Source of the DNA: Dysidea avara
Taxonomy: Eukaryota; Porifera; Demospongiae; Dictyoceratida; Dysideidae
Length of the DNA: 64,000 bases
Direction: 5' to 3'
Assembly (NCBI RefSeq): GCF_963678975.1
Contig: NC_089275.1
Coordinates: 32,921,977 to 32,985,976 of the forward strand
In this document: positions 31,453 through 43,369 of the stretch, piece by piece
How the letters are laid out: every line of letters starts with the position of its first letter
Numbering within the stretch: the stretch's first letter is position 1
Notes under the pieces: model-generated
What the model was told of the DNA's origin: nothing
Seen by the model: only the letters and a program-made list of their open reading frames with translations
Database searches by the model: none
Made by a program: the position numbers and the translations under genes

Positions 31453-33486
31453 ATGCAACTGCAATCAACTAACACCCATTTTAACTAGTAAACCCTTAAT
31501 AACACTTTGCCTTTCATCTTGTACTGCATTAAAACGATCAAAATACTCTATTAGAGCAGTCACAAAATAGCTGTAACACTGCAATCAATATTTAGCATAG
31601 TTACAACTTCTGTTTAGCATTGGATTGTATAGTTTAAATTACTAGCTACTTACACACTTTTACAATATAAAAATATGGCACTTGTAGAAATGTGACTGTT
31701 CTATTAGAGTATCTCGATCTACTTCAAGCATTGACTAATTCAAGTGAAGAAGCTACGCCCCTGCCAAGAGATCTTGTGAAATGAAATGAGAATAGTAAAG
31801 AAAAGGCAAGTATGTACAGAGACAATAGAGGGGCGCGTAATTATGTCCTGTTGTAAATAAACGCCTTTAAAATTTATATTACTACTAAATAAGCGCACCA
31901 GAATAGGCTTGTGAGGCTGTTTTCTCCAAGGTTGTCTCATTACTTGTCTTTTCGTGTTGAAGGGATTTAGTCACAATTGGTGAGTTTAATTATACATGTA
32001 TTTGTGTTGTAAAACTTAATTGTAAAAAGGCGATTAGCACATATCATGATAAACATGTATTTGTCACAGTAGAGTCTCTCATGATTATTAGACATTGGAC
32101 CAGGGTAAAAAATTTACTGCTATATTTAGAGGTTGTAGTGTTTGTATATCGTAGTATCTTAATAAATAATCCTCCATGATCACTAATCACTAATAGTACA
32201 GTGAAAGCTGGTCATTATTCAGGCCGTAGGGACAAAAATTTTCTGACCTAGCTTTTTAAAGAGGTGGTTGCATTTTACGCCTTAAAAAAGGTAAGAAGCA
32301 TACTGTTCTAACTGGCTATAGAGATGGATTTTGTGTGTGACAACGTATGAGACAGTGAGTGCTGGCAGCAAGGGGGCAGCCAATCTGCTAGAGCACCAAA
32401 GGCACTGCTTCAGACTTAGGCAGTTGGCTGTCAGCCTAAAGTGTAAAAAGTTTCACTATTGGTCCTTATAAGCTCCTGATGAAGAAAGTGATGAAGTCAT
32501 TATCCATAGGATATATTTTTCACATAACACAGCATTCCAGTGGTTTAGTGGTGACCACAACACTGCCTGAGTTAAACTGTGGTGAGATTTGAGACTACCG
32601 GAAGCCCTGGAATGCCTTCAACACATGAAATACCAAATATCTAATGGCCTGGCTTTCATCCACAGTGGACCTGTCTTGGTGGCCACTTGTACAGAAGGGA
32701 AACAGCTGCCACACAGTCTTTTGAGTGAGCAGCTAGTTTCCACACCCCTTAATTATCAATTTGTAAAATCTTGAGCAAAATTGTGTGTACAAGCAAGTGC
32801 GATGTTGTGCATTGGCAGTGCCGTGTATATGGTTGCTGCCTAGCAGTGACACATCATGAGTATTGAAGTCACAATGTGTTACTGTATCATCCATCTCTGA
32901 ATGTGTCATTTTGTGTAGAGAGCAATCTTCCACATTCATAAGGCCACCTTGTTATTCAGGCCAAATTTTTGGTTCCACAGCTGGCCATATTAATGAGGTT
33001 TCATTGTACTTATGTGAAGTTTTACTTTTCATAGCTTTTCTTCAGGTTTACTGATGGGCACTATGAAGCATTGTTGACTGGTACGTGTATAATGTGGTGA
33101 CTTGAAATGCTAAAACAGTACGTAGCATGTCTTGTATGTACATGTAATGTGTTGTAATGTGTCCACACATCCACACATCTTAGAAATAAATATAAATGTA
33201 TTCTCTATACTCAGTTCCATTGTGCCACTGGGTCATACGTGGGTTGAGTATGGATCATCCAGGACATTTGGGTCACATTTTGTCCTGGCCAAGTGGATCT
33301 CATCCACTGACAGAATATACAGATCAGATCATGTGTATAAATTACGGTGGAACTTGTTTATTGCCACCTTCACTCAATAAGCAGGTAACAGTGTATAAAT
33401 TCTCAATTGGAATTGGCTTTTCAAGAGAGGTTGTCTTTCTATACTGGTGGCCATTAAGACAGGTTGTACTGATAGAGTGTACATAC
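31453..33486. other. No gene recognised
   Basis: Contains two CTCTATTAGAG motifs (near 31545 and 31695) and short unassigned ORFs. A repeated word TTATTCAGGCC (32216 and 32952) hints at an old element, but I cannot define it. Confidence 0.35.
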
Positions 33487-33588
33487 TAGAGATGCAACAA
33501 TATCCTCCACTTAGTGTTGTTTGATAGTGATGCAATGGAGACTATGTATTGTTGCATTTAAATACTATGCTATTATATTGCAACTCTA
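33487..33588. mobile_element. Miniature hAT-like element, about 100 bp
   Basis: The ends are TAGAGATGCAACAATAT and the complement of TAGAGTTGCAATATAAT, the same end type as 4981-5324. The flanking 8-mers are only weakly alike, so the duplication has decayed. Confidence 0.55.
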
Positions 33589-33954
33589 GCACGTATTTAT
33601 AACAGGAATGTTTGTTAACTGTTTAGACATACTGGAGCCACACCCATTCATCTGGATTCTACAAATGGAGTCATACCAACTTGTCATCATACTTACGTGT
33701 TACTCCCATTGTGCTTGGATTGGATGAATATACATGCCGTCATGTGAGACTTGCTACCATGGCGGGCCACTGGAAAACATTTCATAGCTGTTATATTACA
33801 GTAATTATTGTACAATTCTTACATTATTGTTGTGAAAAGTGTTTGGCATTCATGTGTCCTCTGTATGTTGTAATTACATGTATAATTTTTGTGCGGGGGT
33901 GCTATAAAATGTAATAATGCATGGTGACAATTGGCTAGCTACACGTGCTAATTA

Positions 33955-34275
33955 CTCGCAGCTTGTGTCAAAATCTGGTAACCGCAGTTGTATTGTGTCA
34001 TTCTTTAAGCTGCGCCCTTAGAGGACAAATTACGTCACGGTGGGGGCGACTAAATTTGTTAAAAACGCCGAACGATGGTATGCAGCACCATAGATTATAT
34101 CTGTGGACTATAACCTATGGCAGCACACTTCTTTGTGGCTTTATGCACTGATTAACTACATAGAGCACCAGTTCATCAATACCCAGTGACCGCAGTTGTG
34201 CTCTGCGTCATTCTTTAAATTCCGAGTAAAATTCTTAGAGAGAGCAAATTACGTGGGGGCGACTAAATTCAAATT
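33955..34275 (+). repeat. Direct repeat with cAMP-response-like sites
   Basis: Two copies of a unit of about 90 bp (near 33975-34057 and 34186-34270) share CCGCAGTTGT, GTCATTCTTTAA, CAAATTACGT and GGGGGCGACTAAATT. The first contains TTACGTCA. The function is unknown. Confidence 0.5.
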
Positions 34276-34299
34276 TCAAACTAGCCATTCTCGAAAAGA

Positions 34300-34885
34300 T
34301 ATGTTTCAATCTAAATGAAACTTTTAGAACAGTTTAAAGACACATTGCCCTACATGCCAAGCGAGTATTGCGGAAAACAACAATCTGGGTTTTGTATTCG
34401 GCCTCTAGGTCGACTGAGGACGACTGAAACTTCGTTTGGTGCTGAAATTACGACTGTAGGATAATCATGTATGGTGAAATCGATGATGTGAATCTTGAGG
34501 CGATTGAGTGAATACTGAAGCGATAGCAGGGCAATCAATGTTTGTAATGCACAAAGGAACGCAAGGCATACACCTGCGGTTGCGTCTAACCGCATGCGAT
34601 ACAAAAAAAAAAAATGAAACTTCCCCTTTGATGTTGGCAATCTCGATCACGAAACAATTGGCATGGATTTGCTTCACTGCTTGTGTGGTAGTTACTAGTG
34701 ACACAATGAGTTTAACTCTAGAGTTTCAGAGGGATAGCGTAAGTGGTGGGTGTATTACAGGACGGCCGAATTTGACAACATTCATTCCTGTAAAATCCTC
34801 ACGTAGTGGTCGCGTCATTTATTGTCTGCGGCGCGCGTTTCTGCTTTACTGGCCACGCGACTCACTACTGTGAGTCTTGATTGTC
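34300..34885 (+). other. Unclassified repeat with a terminal hairpin
   Basis: Ends with a hairpin GACTCACTACTGTGAGTC followed by TTGAT. The same kind of end closes a related segment at about 48960-49510 (GACTCACTACCGTGAGTC then TTAAT). These resemble the CACACTACCGTGTG..TTGAT ends of the long composite elements. No coding gene was recognised. Confidence 0.4.
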
Positions 34886-34891
34886 ATAATA

Positions 34892-35221
34892 TATCTAATC
34901 CAAAACAGCCAAGCTGTAAAAAAAGTGTGCAGCCCTCAAAAAGGCTATGGTGAAAAAAGATGTGAAATCCAAGATGGCTGCCAAGAAATGGCTGTGATGG
35001 TAGGTTAATGGTAAAAATTTTAATAACAACAATTCAGGTGAATTTTGGTGCCGCTTGGTCAATTGGCACAAAATTCACCTGAATTGTCAATATTAAAATT
35101 TTTACCATTAACCTACCATCACAGCCATTTCTTGGCCGCCACCTTGGATTTCACATCTTTTTTCACCATAGCCTTTTTGAGGGCCGCACACTTTTTACAG
35201 CTTGGCTGTTTTGGATTAGAT
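34892..35221. repeat. Foldback end of composite element copy L
   Basis: The arms are about 150 bp, starting ATCTAATCCAAAACAGCCAA, around a short loop near 35045-35065. Confidence 0.85.
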
Positions 35222-35398
35222 TTCACTTCTTTTTGTATTTGTATACCTACCCCAATAGGCCAGCTTTGGGACTTTTTTAACTTATCTTTTTTTCTTTGTC
35301 ACAGGAAGAAGAAAAGATGAAGCAGATGTACCTTAAATATTTCTGATTTTATCAGTAAATTTACAAATTATATATATATATAATACATATATTTATTA

Positions 35399-38180
35399 CA
35401 GAACTCTCCATGGTGGTTTCTTTGTAACTGAACACTCTACAAGGTAACTTCTTCTAGCTGATCTCTCTACAGGGTGATTTGTTTGTAGCTGAACTATCAA
35501 CAAGGTAACTTCTTCTAGCTGATCTCTCTACAGGGTGATTTGTTTGTAGGTGAATTCTGTACAGGTGATTTGTTTGCTGCTGAGCTCTTTACAGAATGGT
35601 TTCTTTATAGCTGAACTCTCTACAAGGTAACTTCTTCTAACTGATCTCTCTACAGGGAGATTTGTTTGTAGCTGAACTCTCTACAGGTGATTTGTTTGCA
35701 GCTGAACTATTTAGGTGATGGTTTCTTTGTAGCTGAACTTTCTACAAGGTAATTTCTTCTAGATGAACTCTCTACATGGTGGTTTCTTTCTAGCTGAACT
35801 CTCTACAAGATAACTTCTTCTAACTGATCTTTCTACAGGGCAATTTGTTTGTGGCAGAATTTTCTACAGGGTGATTTCTTTGCAGCTGAACTCTCTACAT
35901 GGTGGTTTCTATGTAGCTGAACTCTCTACAAGGTAATTTCTTCTAGCTGATCTCTCTACAGGGTGATTTGTTTGTAGCTGAATTCTGTACAGGTGATTTG
36001 TTTGCAGCTGAGCTCTTTACAGAATGGTTTCTTTGTAGCTGAACTCTCTACAAGGTAACATTTTCTAACTGAACTCTCTACAGGGAGATTTGTTTGCAGC
36101 TGAACTCTCTTCATGATGGTTTCTTTGTAGCTGAACTCTCTACCAGGTAACTTCTCCTAGCTGAACTCCCTACATGGTGGTTTCTTTGTAGCTGAACTCT
36201 CTACAAGGTGATTTCTTCTAGCTGATCTTTCTACAGGGTGATTTGTTTGTAGCTGCTGATTTTTTTACAGGGTGATTTGTTTGCAGCTGAACTCTCTATA
36301 TGGTGGTTTCTTTGTAGCTGAACTCTCTACACGGTGGCTTCTTCTAGCTGATCTCTCTACATGGTGATTTGTTTGTAGCTGAATTCTGTATAGGTGATTT
36401 GTTTGCAGCTGAGCTCTTTACAGAATGGTTTCTTTGTAGCTGAACTAGGGATGCGGCAATTATGCCGGCATAATTTCGGGCATAATAGGTATGTGTAGGA
36501 ATCAGGAATTATGCTAGCATTTTAAGGTGATTATAAAGCTTTGACAGTAGGAAAATCTACAGATTGCACAATTCTGTTAAAAAAGATCGAGATACTCTAA
36601 TAGAGCAGTCAGAAACTCTATTAGAACAGTCACTGAATATTATTTACTCTAATAAAGCAGTTGCATCGACTCTAATACAGCAACCAGCTAAAGAACTCAA
36701 GACTATTTGAAGCTTAATTTGCTTGAATATCAATGAAATTGTCTGATACAGCAATAAACTGGCATTACTAGCCAATTATGGTGGCCTAATTTTGGGAATA
36801 ATGGGCAATTCTCAAAAGCATAATAGGTGATTTTGTGAGCACTGCTCAAAAGCATAATGCTCAATTTTTGGAGCATAATAGCCTCATGCCTAAGCTGAAC
36901 TCTCTACAACGTAACTTCTTCTAGCTGAACTTTCTACATGGTAGTTTCTTTGTAGCTGAACTCTCTACAAGGTGACTTCTTCTAGCTGATTTCTCTACAG
37001 GGTGATTTGTTTGTAGCTGAATTCTGTATAGGTGATTTGTTTGCAGCTGAGCTCTTTACGGAATGGTTTCTTTGTAGCTGAACTCTCTACAAGGTAACTT
37101 CTTCTAGCTGATCTTTCTACAGGGTGATTTGTTTGTAGCTGATTTCTGTACAGGTGATTTGTTTGCAGCTGAGCTCTTTACAGAATGGTTTCTTTGTAGC
37201 TGAACTCTCTACAAGGTAACTTCTTCTAGCTGATCTCTCTACAGGGTGATTTGTTTGTAGCTGAATTCTGTACAGGTGATTTGTTTGCAGCTGAGCTCAT
37301 TACAGAATGGTTTCTTTGTAGCTGAACTCTCTACAAGGTAACTTCTTCTAGCTGATGTCTCTACAGAGTCACTAGTTTGTAACTGAATTCTCTACATGGT
37401 GGTTTCTTTGTAACTGAACTCTCTACAAGGTGACTTCTTCTAGCTGATCTCTCTACAGGATGATTTGTTTGTAGCTGAACTCTCTACAAGGTAACTTCTT
37501 CTAGCTGATCTCTCTACAGGGTGATTTGTTTGTAGCTGAATTCTGTATAGGTGATTTGTTTGTAGCTGAGCTCATTACAGAATGGTTTCTTTGTAGCTGT
37601 ACTCTCTACAAGGTAGCTTCTTCTAGCTGATTTCTCTACAAGGTCACTAGTTTGTAGCTGAACTCTCTACATGGTGGTTTCTTTGTAACTGAACTCTCTA
37701 CAAGGTGACTTCTTCTAGCTGATCTTTCTACAGGGTGATTTGTTTGTAGCTGAACTCTCTACAAGGAAACTTCTTCTAGCTGATCTCTCTATAGGGAGAT
37801 TTGTTTGTAGCTGAACTCTCTACAGGTGATTTGTTTGCAGCTGAACTCTCTACATGATGGTTTCTTTGTAGCTGAACTCTCTACAAGGTAACTTCTTCTA
37901 GCTGATCTCTCTACAGGGCGATTTGTTTGTAGCTGAACTTTGATTTCTTTGTAGCTGAACCCTCTGCAAGGTAACTTCTTTTATTGATCTCTCTACAGGG
38001 TGATTTGTTTGTAGCTGAACTCTCTACATGGTGGTTTCTTTGTAGCTGAACTCTGCAAGGTGATTTCTTCTAGCTGAACTATCTCTTTCTATAGTTGCAT
38101 GAACTCCCTACAAGGTTCTTCTAGCTGATCTCTCTACAGGGTGACTTGTTTGTAGCTGATCTCTTGAATTCTCTTCAGGG
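35399..38180 (+). repeat. 30-31 bp minisatellite array
   Basis: Tandem units of the form AGCTGAACTCTCTACAAGG followed by TAACTTCTTCT, TGATTTGTTTGT, TGATTTGTTTGC or TGGTTTCTTTGT. The four variants often recur in that order as a higher-order unit of about 122 bp. Interrupted by the hAT at 36446-36892. No spacers and no reading frame. Confidence 0.92.
36446..36892. mobile_element. hAT-type MITE inserted in the minisatellite
   Basis: The left end TAGGGATGCGGCAATTATGC and right end CATAATAGCCTCATGCCTA belong to the TAGGCACC family. A perfect duplication AGCTGAAC lies at 36438-36445 and 36893-36900; the array unit itself supplies the empty site. Three CTCTAATA-type motifs lie inside (near 36590-36680). 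Confidence 0.9.
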
Positions 38181-39028
38181 TGACTGCTCTATTAGGATGA
38201 CTGCTCTATTAGGATGACTGCTCTATTAGAGTATCTCGATCTCGCACTTGCTACACCAAGTTGGATTTCGTATTATAACTCCGTAGCTTTAAGTCTGATT
38301 CTTCTACACCATTGAAGAGCCTTTCTAGGATGATAATTCCATCTGTACAGCGATTTTCAAACCATTACCCCAAGCGGTTTATCTGGTAGGCGTGGCAAGC
38401 AGTCGTTTTTTATTAGCTAATCTTGATTGCATAATTGTTACACACTGTTGGTTTTTTCGTTGTATCTTCCTGGTTATTAGCTCGATTTCTTTCAAACAAC
38501 AAAAGGTTTGAGGTTCAATAGTTAACCTATTCACCCACTGATTTTCAGCTTCTTCCCATATGCGGTTTACCCTGTAGGCGTGACAACATATTGGTGTTAT
38601 GTTCTGTGAATAATCGCTCATAGCTCTTTGCCTGTTTATTGTATTCCAGCCAACGTTGGTACAGAGATGTACCTTTATACCCTCCTTATGTGTGCCAACT
38701 TTTAAGGCGATCGGATATGGCGTTCGCGTCTTATAGCAGTTTTTGTAAGTGTGCGAAAAAAGGAAGAAAAATAAGAAAAAATAACTAAGAAACTAAACCA
38801 ATTTTTGAAGTCGCATATCTTGGGAACGCTTGAAGCGATTTTGCTCAAATTTGGAATGTGGAGTGCTGAAGTTGGAGTGCGTGTGCACAGCAAAACTCGT
38901 CTTGTTTCATCAAGGCAGCACAGAGCTATGGAGGTGCGAAAATTGCGTTTTCTTTCTTCCTGTCAATATACTCACGGTGTTGCGTGCCGGCTTCTTGGGC
39001 CGCACGACACACTACCATGTGTCTTGAT

Positions 39029-39356
39029 GCTGTCCTATTTCATTCTAATGCTAATATAATAAGACTGTCATAGACCTTATTATTCTGAGCTTTTTTCACA
39101 GTGATGATAAAGACATACATAGCTAGTTATAAACTAATCATAAACAAATACAAAATTTAATAAGTATATATAGGCAGGCTACATGTACACGAAAACATGT
39201 TAATCTTATAACAGTTAATGTAACAGTAACATCATCAAAAGATGAGAATATACATACAATCTTTATTTATTAAATCAAATGCTAAATTTCATTCTTTGTA
39301 GGAGCTTAGAGATAGCTGGTGGTTCTACATACTGAAAGTATGTGGCTACTGTATAT
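39029..39356. other. Start of the spacer between the inverted composite elements
   Basis: AT-rich; nothing recognised. Confidence 0.4.
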
Positions 39357-40549
39357 TAGACTTGTGTCGATTATGCCGGCATAATTTTTGGCATAATAGG
39401 GGATGAAAAGCATAAAGCATAATGCTAGCATAATGGGCATATTTCAGCCATAATAAGTATAACTTCTGTTATAACAAACTTAAGGGCTAACCTGTTTTGG
39501 AAGGTGAAATGATTCCTGGCAACTAGCTAGTAGAAAAGTGCTCCAAGTTTACTATTTTACCACAGGATTACACTTGGTGGAATGGGTGCTTTTCATTGTG
39601 GGTTTGAGTTTTATAGGACACACGTACGTAGTCACATGCCAACTAGTATCAAGGCATGGCAAAGAAGTTTAGTTCATTGAATTTGGTATTATATAATGTG
39701 TCTCACTGTCTGATTTTGAATGAAATGATGATTATAATTACTGGAAGCTTGATTGGAAGACAATACAAAAGAAGCTCTGATGATAATAAAGTTAGTGTTG
39801 AGCCAGCATAACTAGCGAATTTCTGGACATTTTGTTCCCCGGGCTAGATGGAATGCCCTTGCTACCACCCCCAGCACTGGCTGCCAAGTGCTGGACTGCT
39901 AGATAACAACAGCGACAGTAAAATAAACTACACAAGGGCATCAGCATTGAGCCTGCCCTAGGACATTGAAGCTAGTGATGTTTCTGTGGGTCTACTGGGG
40001 TTAATATCAAACCAAGAAGATATGTCAAAAAGATCGAGATTCTCCAATAGAACGGTCAAACACTCTAATAGAACAGTCATCGCATGCAACAGAGAGAATG
40101 AGAGCTACTAAGTTCTTTGCAAATGCGAGTCACATGCATATTATACTGAGCAGTTGCTGTCCTTTGAATACCAATTGCTAGAACTCAGAAGATCAATCAG
40201 AAACCATGCATCATATTTTTTATACATATTATTTCCATACTAAACTACAAACAATAAAATGTCATGTCTTTAGCTTCTGACAGACTACCCCTGCTCTAAT
40301 ATGCCTACTAACTATGGAGCACATCCCCTTTTCAAACTAGTGTTATTATTTTTATGTTGCAATTGAAATGAAACTTCTCCATTTACATTCTATCATATGA
40401 AAAACTTTTCTGCACAAAGAAAAGACACGCACAAAATAAAAGTATAATGCATTTCTGAAAAGCATAAAAACAAGCATAATAGGAAGAAAATTGGGGAAAT
40501 GCCAAAAAGCATAATAGGCAAATTTTGGAGCATAATAGACTCAAGCCTA
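39357..40549. mobile_element. hAT-type element, about 1.2 kb (TAGGCACC family)
   Basis: The left end TAGACTTGTGTCGATTATGC and right end CATAATAGACTCAAGCCTA. Flanking 8-mers CTGTATAT and CTGTATAG match at 7 of 8 positions. No intact transposase. Confidence 0.75.
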
Positions 40550-41440
40550 CTGTATAGTACAGTGTAATAAAAGCTTCAACAAATGTGATGTAGGATACAA
40601 TTTAAATGAAAAGTGGAGTGCAATATTTTGAGCTTGTGTGAGAAAATGGCATATGCTTTCTCCTTAGTAGCTACAATGATATTCAGCTACAAAGAATGAG
40701 TGTACACTGCAAAGATCATCCCCCCCCCCCCCACTAGTTCAGCCCCTAAGCACATCACTCTTTATTCAGCAGCCAGTTTTATTAATGTAATATTCCTATA
40801 GGTAATCTTGTTTATGTTTGAATTTATTCGTGGAGTATTCATTATTCATTTTTATTTTAATATACAGTGCAAAAAGATGGCCAAGTAGAAACCAATTGTA
40901 AATTTTTAGTTAAATTAATTTTGGTAACAATGCAGTGTAATCATCTTTTATCGTCTCAGTAGTATTGTTTATATTGCAAGCACACATGTACAGCTAGCTG
41001 GATGTGATAATGTGAAGCATATAGAAAATGAATGCACAAAAGTGCCTATACTGTAAATGCTTTCTTGGCCAGATTTTGATATCATGTCTTTTGGTTGTAG
41101 TTACTCCATGAACACCTACTTGTGCATTCTTGGCCTCGCCTTTTTTTACAGCTGGGCTGTTTTGGCACAGGATATCACTACTTTTTGTTGAATGGAGAAC
41201 ATACAGTTACTGAAGATTGGCTATTATATTACATAGGAGACACTGCATGCATGCATGCATGCATAATAACAGCTTCAGTATCAGATTAGCTAGCTAAATC
41301 AGTAGCAAAAGCTTCAAGTTCAGGTTTAGAAGTGCTACTAAAAGTGACTTGCTAAGAGAAAACTCATTCAAACCGTTCAAATTTCCCTCAAGGACTCACA
41401 TGATATTCTGCGTGATGTTTCACGTGAAAATAAGAACCAG
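40550..41440. other. Spacer with a solo foldback end
   Basis: Around 41136-41188 lies TTTACAGCTGGGCTGTTTTGG followed by GATATCACTACTTTTTGT, the end shared by the foldback elements, without a partner arm. Also a C12 run at 40718 and a short (GCAT)n at 41243-41265. No gene. Confidence 0.45.
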
Positions 41441-41470
41441 GGATAGTGACAAAGTCGAGGCTGCCATCTT

Positions 41471-42355
41471 CAGTGTTGAGAGTAAAGCGTTACTTATGTA
41501 ACGCGTTACGTAATATTATTACTTTTGTGGTAACAAAGTAATATAACGAAATACGCTATAAAAACAGGTAATATAATGCAAGTTACTTTACATACAAATG
41601 TAACGCGTTACCTAAGTAAGGCCAATGAAACTTGATTACCAGTTTCTCGCTCAGATTTTCAAAAATTTGATGAGGGCGGGCGGTTATTATTCATTATTCA
41701 TTATTTTCCAAAAGCACAACACACATCCCAAACATGAAGATTTCTGCCAAAAAAAGTGAGATCTACATTGATTACTCTTGCAATAAATAACTAAAGTACG
41801 TTACTAATCCATATAACAAATGATTTTTCCATTAGAGTATAGCTGATTACTTCATTAGAGTAAAAGTGACTGCTCTATTAGAGTATTTCAATCTGAAATT
41901 CCAATAATGAAATCCCATGCGGGTGCATCAAAAGCATGTGGGCAATGACGCGAAACTGCTAATCAAGTTTCATTGGCCTAATATAATTACTGTAACGAGT
42001 ATAATATTACGTAATATTATTACTACAAGTAACGAAGTTACTAATCTCGTTAGTTATCCTCTGAGTAACGCCTAGCCACAGCGAAGTAACGAGGCCTACT
42101 GAATGAAGCTTATTCACCAGATTCTTACTTATAACCAAAATTTGCATATTGTCCAACAACGCAATCATGTCACGTGATAAGGTGGTAGTTTCACACGTGA
42201 CAGCTTAAGGCTGTGGACACAAAGTAATATAATATGTAATATTATTACAGTTACTTTATTTTATGGGTAATATGTAACTGTAACTAAATAGTTCAGTTGC
42301 AAGTAATATGTAATATGTAACTAGTTACTTTTACAAAGTAACTTGCCCAACACTG
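41471..42355. mobile_element. hAT-type element (CAGTGTTGGGCAAGTTACTTT ends)
   Basis: The ends are CAGTGTTGAG.. and the complement of CAGTGTTGGGCAAGTTACTT. A perfect duplication GCCATCTT lies at 41463-41470 and 42356-42363. The interior is filled with TAACG/GTAATATTAC words. It inserted in a YY1-like CCATCTT site. Confidence 0.92.
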
Positions 42356-42420
42356 GCCATCTTAATGGTTCTTCCTGAAGCGGTGGGTTGGTGATATAAC
42401 TAGTCTCTGTGTGTAACAAG

Positions 42421-42514
42421 TGGAGGCGGATCAGCTGCGAGTTGCTGCTGAATGTATGCCTCGGAATGGACATGAAGGCGCTGAATGCATCACACTATTC
42501 TCCCAGCGAATTGC
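42421..42514 (+). other. Possible exon of an unidentified gene
   Basis: An open stretch reading VEADQLRVAAECMPRNGHEG, then AECITLFSQRIA, runs to a strong donor GTAAGTTCG at 42515. It has non-repetitive, protein-like content and higher GC than its surroundings. The upstream acceptor (AACAAG or GTGGAG) is weak. Composite copy R begins 35 bp downstream. The gene, if any, is unknown. Confidence 0.3.
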
Positions 42515-43369
42515 CGAGTAAGTTCGTGTATAAGTCATTGTAAACGGATATCAAGACACACGGTAGTGTGTCGTGCGGCCCAAGAAGCCGGCGCGCAACC
42601 CCGTGAGTATATTGACAGGAAGAAAGAAAATGCAATTTTCGCACCTCCGTAGCTCTGTGCTGCCTTGATGAAACAACACGAATTTTGCTATGGACACTCC
42701 CTCCACCTTCAGCACTCCACTTTCCAAATTTGAGCGAAATCGCTTCTAGCGTTCCCGAGATATGCGACTTCAAAAATTGGCTTAGTTTCTTCGTTTTTTT
42801 TTCTTCTTATTTTTCTTCCTCTTTTCGCACACTTACAAAAACTGCTATAAAATGCGAACGCCTTATCCGATCGCCTTGAAATTTGGCACACAGAAGAGGG
42901 GTATAAAGGCGCATCTCTGTACCAACTTTGGCTGGAATACAATAAACAGGCAAAGAGTTATGAGCGATTATTCACGAAAAATAACACCAATATGTTGTCA
43001 CGCCTACAGGGTAAACCGCGTATGGGAAGAAGCTGAAAATCGGTGGGTGAATAGGTTAACTATTGAACCTCAAACCTTTTGTAGTTTGAAAGAAATCTAG
43101 CTAAAAACCAGGAAGATACAACGAAAAAACCAACAGTGTGTAACAATTACGCAATCGAGATTAGCTAATAAAAAACGACTGCTTGCCACGCCTACCAGGT
43201 AAACCGCTTGGGGTAATGCTTTGAAAATCGCTGTACAGATGGAGTTATCATCTTAGAAAGGCTCTTCAATGGTGTAGAAGAATCAGACTTAAAGCCACGG
43301 AGTTATAACACGAAATCCAACTTGGTGTAGCAAGTGCGAGATCGAGATACTCTAATAGAGCAGTCATCC

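Larger units (their letters stand above)
34892..39028 (+). mobile_element. Long composite element, copy L
   Basis: The order is: foldback end (34892-35221), about 180 bp spacer, a 30-31 bp minisatellite (about 35399-38180, hosting a hAT), then a conserved block (about 38200-38990) and a terminal hairpin ACACTACCATGTGT ending CTTGAT. The inverted partner is 42550-46866 and a third copy is 50366-55645. Edges are defined by where the copies stop matching. No protein of recognisable family is encoded; ORFs in the conserved block appear in each copy only with disruptions. Terminal hairpins and no target duplication are compatible with a Helitron-like or foldback origin, which is inference. Confidence 0.75.

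Noticed and set aside
35399..38180. CRISPR-like array
   Set aside because: The units are contiguous 30-31 bp repeats with no unique spacers, in an animal genome with introns.
34892..39028. Canonical Helitron
   Set aside because: No TC start, no CTRR end and no Rep/helicase frame were seen; only the terminal hairpin is suggestive.
38379..43100. Several 60-90 aa frames in the composite elements (for example 38805-39059 and 42495-42773)
   Set aside because: Mirror copies of the same repeat. The frames differ between copies by stops and shifts and match no family I know.
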